A stretch of 64,000 nucleotides of DNA. It comes from Bacillus sp. SKDU12. GTDB taxonomy: Bacteria; Bacillota; Bacilli; Bacillales; Bacillaceae. The translations under genes were made by a program, and so were the position numbers. Within the stretch, counting starts at the first letter, position 1; every line of letters starts with the position of its first letter. The stretch lies in contig NZ_MSRC01000011.1 of assembly GCF_010093085.1 (NCBI RefSeq), positions 1 to 64,000 on the forward strand, in the 5' to 3' direction. A model generated the notes under the pieces. That model was given only the letters and a program-made list of their open reading frames with translations, ran no database searches and was not told the DNA's origin. This document shows positions 62,215 through 64,000 of this stretch, piece by piece.

Positions 62215-63417
62215 TCATTCAAGCTCAGTTTGTTTCGTTTCTTTCCCCATAATCAAAATACAAGCAACCGCGAGTAAGATAGCAATACAAAAGATTGAAA
62301 AGATGATCGAAAATGAGATATGACGGGCTGCCAGCGTCCCGACGAGAAGCGGCCCGAAAATGCCTCCGATTCTTCCAAACGCCGCTGTCGTTCCTGAACC
62401 TGTCGCGCGAATCGCTGTTGGATATTGTTCTGGTGTATAGGCATACAGCACGCCCCACGCACCAAGATTGAAAAATGATAACAGCATTCCGGCTGCAAGC
62501 AGAAGGCCTAAGGAATCTGCCGTTCCGAAGAAATAGGCGCTTCCTGCTGTACCAATCAAGTAAATGACAAGTATCCATTTCCGGCCCGCTTTTTCGATCA
62601 GCCAAGCGGCAGAAAAATAGCCTGGAAGCTGAGCAAGCGTCATCAGCAGGACGTATTCAAAGCTTTGAATCATACTGAATCCCTTTAAAAGCATGACACT
62701 CGGCAGCCATAGGAACATGCCGTAATACGAAAACACCACACAGAACCAAACGATCGACAGCATCACAGTCGGCCGTCTATACTGTCTGGCCCAGACGCTT
62801 TTTACATTCTCCCACACCGATTTCTTTTTGGCGGAAAGCGACTCATATTTTGGCGAATCAGGCAGCCCCGTCCGCAAGTACAGCGCATAAAATGCAGTCA
62901 GTGCGGTTAACAGCAGGGCGCCCTGCCAGCCGAAGCTTGGGATCACAAAGTAAGAAATCAGCGCCGCCGCCAGCCAGCCCACTGCCCAAAAGCTTTCCAA
63001 AAGAACAATCACTCTGCCCCGCTTTTCAGGCACAACTGCTTCGGACACGAGGGTTGAAGCGACTGGAAGCTCACCGCCAAGCCCCATTCCGATCACGAAA
63101 CGCAAGATGAGGAATGCTGATAAACTCGTCACAAAAGCGGAAATGCCGCTTCCGATTGAAAAGCATAAAAGGGTAATGATAAACACCTTTTTGCGACCGA
63201 TTCGATCAGCCATGAGACCAAACAAAAACGCACCGACAGCCATGCCGACGGAATTGACGCTCCCGATCCATTTCATTTCTTCGGGCGACAGGTTCCATTC
63301 GACATGCAGGGCGGCGATAATAAACGATAATATTCCGACATCCATTGCATCAAACAGCCATCCCAAGCCGGCGATGCCCAGCAGTTTACGCTGAGAAATA
63401 GGCTGTTGTTTTCCCAT
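62215..63417 (-). CDS. niaP: YceI/NiaP, niacin-type MFS transporter
   Basis: A 400-residue transporter with twelve membrane segments, of the sugar-porter-like branch that contains the niacin transporter NiaP. MFS marks are GLMADRIGRKKVF near residue 64, the second-repeat GRK (IEKAGRKW) and RFVIGMGLGGELPVASTLVSEAV. NiaP imports nicotinate for NAD salvage. The ATG at 63417 follows AGAGGTG; the longer frame starts before it. The tandem GTGTAAA repeats upstream fit control by a niacin repressor. Confidence 0.9.
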   Translation of the reverse strand: MGKQQPISQRKLLGIAGLGWLFDAMDVGILSFIIAALHVEWNLSPEEMKWIGSVNSVGMAVGAFLFGLMADRIGRKKVFIITLLCFSIGSGISAFVTSLSAFLILRFVIGMGLGGELPVASTLVSEAVVPEKRGRVIVLLESFWAVGWLAAALISYFVIPSFGWQGALLLTALTAFYALYLRTGLPDSPKYESLSAKKKSVWENVKSVWARQYRRPTVMLSIVWFCVVFSYYGMFLWLPSVMLLKGFSMIQSFEYVLLMTLAQLPGYFSAAWLIEKAGRKWILVIYLIGTAGSAYFFGTADSLGLLLAAGMLLSFFNLGAWGVLYAYTPEQYPTAIRATGSGTTAAFGRIGGIFGPLLVGTLAARHISFSIIFSIFCIAILLAVACILIMGKETKQTELE

Positions 63418-63456
63418 TGCCAACACCTCTGATATACAAAATGATTACCGTTTAAG

Positions 63457-63475
63457 TTTACACCTGTCTTTACAC
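63457..63475 (-). promoter_or_regulatory. Tandem GTGTAAA repeats upstream of niaP
   Basis: GTGTAAA occurs at 63463-63457 and 63475-63469 on the minus strand, 12 bp apart. niaP is known to be repressed by NiaR with niacin; that these repeats are its operator is inference. Confidence 0.4.
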
Positions 63476-63489
63476 TATGTCATTAACAA

Positions 63490-63531
63490 AAACAAAAAAT
63501 CCCCGCTTATGTTTCACAAGCGGGGGATTTT
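63490..63531 (-). terminator. Terminator of yceH
   Basis: AAAATCCCCGCTT (63496-63508) pairs with AAGCGGGGATTTT (63518-63531, one extra G) with T runs on both ends. Confidence 0.9.
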
Positions 63532-64000
63532 TTATTGCTCCAATGCTGCTTTTTTAATATTATCCTGCAGCTGAGCAATACGTCTCGCGCCGTCTTCACG
63601 GAGGCGTTTGTTTTCTTCTTCGATTTGTTTTGTTTCCTGCATGCCGCTGACGATCGTGTTCCAAGACGATTCGATCGTTTCTATATCGATGCTTGGTCTG
63701 CCAGCCATTCTGGCAATTTCAACGCTTTGGCTGGAGATGTTTTCAGCATTTCGTTTCAGCATTTCGTTTGTCCGGCGGTCAAGCTCGCTCATAGAGTCAG
63801 CCACAAGCTTTTGCCGTTTTACCGTAACAGCCTGAATAATGCCGTTTTTGAAAATCGGAATGGTGATAATGAATGCGGAATTGATTTTCCCGATCAGCTT
63901 TGTATTTCCGCGCTGAAGGAGACGGATCTGAGGTGCCGTTTGAAGAGCCACCATCCGCGCCATATCCAAATCATATACCCGTTCCTCAAGCGCCTGAATG
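63532..64000 (-). CDS. yceH: YceH, TelA-family protein, C-terminal part; 5' end outside window
   Basis: The last ~156 residues of a TelA-type toxic-anion-resistance protein; the frame is open to the window edge. It shows the family's helical repeats (RMVALQTAPQIRLLQRGNTKLIGKINSAF, then SSQSVEIARMAGRPSIDIETIESSWNTIVSGMQET) and a charged coiled-coil tail. In B. subtilis yceH belongs to the yceCDEFGH stress operon next to TerD-like proteins. The molecular role of TelA is not settled. Confidence 0.9.
   Translation of the reverse strand, partial: IQALEERVYDLDMARMVALQTAPQIRLLQRGNTKLIGKINSAFIITIPIFKNGIIQAVTVKRQKLVADSMSELDRRTNEMLKRNAENISSQSVEIARMAGRPSIDIETIESSWNTIVSGMQETKQIEEENKRLREDGARRIAQLQDNIKKAALEQ

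Overview
This window is chromosomal DNA of a Bacillus subtilis-group bacterium. The gene order from surfactin synthetase (srfAA) through hxlRAB, tlpC, nucA-nin, the nas nitrate cluster, the put proline operon, nadE, lctP-ldh, amyE and opuA to yceH is the one I remember for the 300-360 kb part of the B. subtilis 168 chromosome, shown here in reverse. The proteins are near-identical to their 168 counterparts but not the same, and gene content differs: an alcohol dehydrogenase gene and a lactococcin 972-type bacteriocin cluster are added, and bglC, tmrB, ycgJ and ycgK are not seen where I would expect them. This points to a relative of 168 (another strain or a sister species). Comparisons with 168 are from memory, not from an alignment.

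Layout. 1-8595: the first ~2557 residues of SrfAA (minus strand), its long leader and ComA-controlled promoter, and hxlR. 8829-12903: hxlA-hxlB (formaldehyde fixation by the ribulose monophosphate route), the chemoreceptor tlpC, and the competence pair nucA-nin. 13082-16797: yckD, yckC, a zinc alcohol dehydrogenase, and the orphan amino-acid ABC pair yckB-yckA. 16960-27412: nitrate assimilation: NasA uptake, NasBC nitrate reductase, NasDE nitrite reductase and NasF for siroheme, with two perfect TnrA boxes. 27443-31284: ycgT, ycgS, ycgR, ycgQ. 31379-34702: an AT-rich three-gene bacteriocin cassette. 34901-40304: the putR regulator and the putB-putC-putP proline catabolic operon. 40494-43197: ycgL, cah, a structured ~190-bp repeat-like element, and aroK. 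43450-50118: nadE, ycgI, ycgH, ycgG, ycgF, ycgE and mdr. 50160-54938: lctP, ldh with tandem Rex sites, and amyE with a cre operator. 55182-58520: ycgB, ycgA, amhX. 58558-64000: the opuA glycine betaine transporter, a broken yceK, a niacin-type MFS transporter and the end of yceH.

How they work together. Nitrogen supply dominates the middle of the window: TnrA sites turn on nitrate uptake and reduction to ammonium when preferred nitrogen is short, and proline can be broken down to glutamate. Fermentation (ldh, lctP under Rex), starch use (amyE under CcpA), osmoprotection (opuA), competence (nucA, nin) and antibiotic production (surfactin, bacteriocin) fill the rest.

Most notable: the bacteriocin cassette, with a hairpin that is both a terminator and a Shine-Dalgarno sequester; a hairpin-rich element with terminal inverted repeats between nasE and nasF; the repeat-like element by aroK; an apparent ATA start for putP behind a strong hairpin; an apparent 9-residue in-frame deletion next to the catalytic serine of Cah; a terminator-like hairpin in the srfA leader; and the decayed yceK. 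I saw no tRNA, rRNA, CRISPR array, insertion sequence or prophage.
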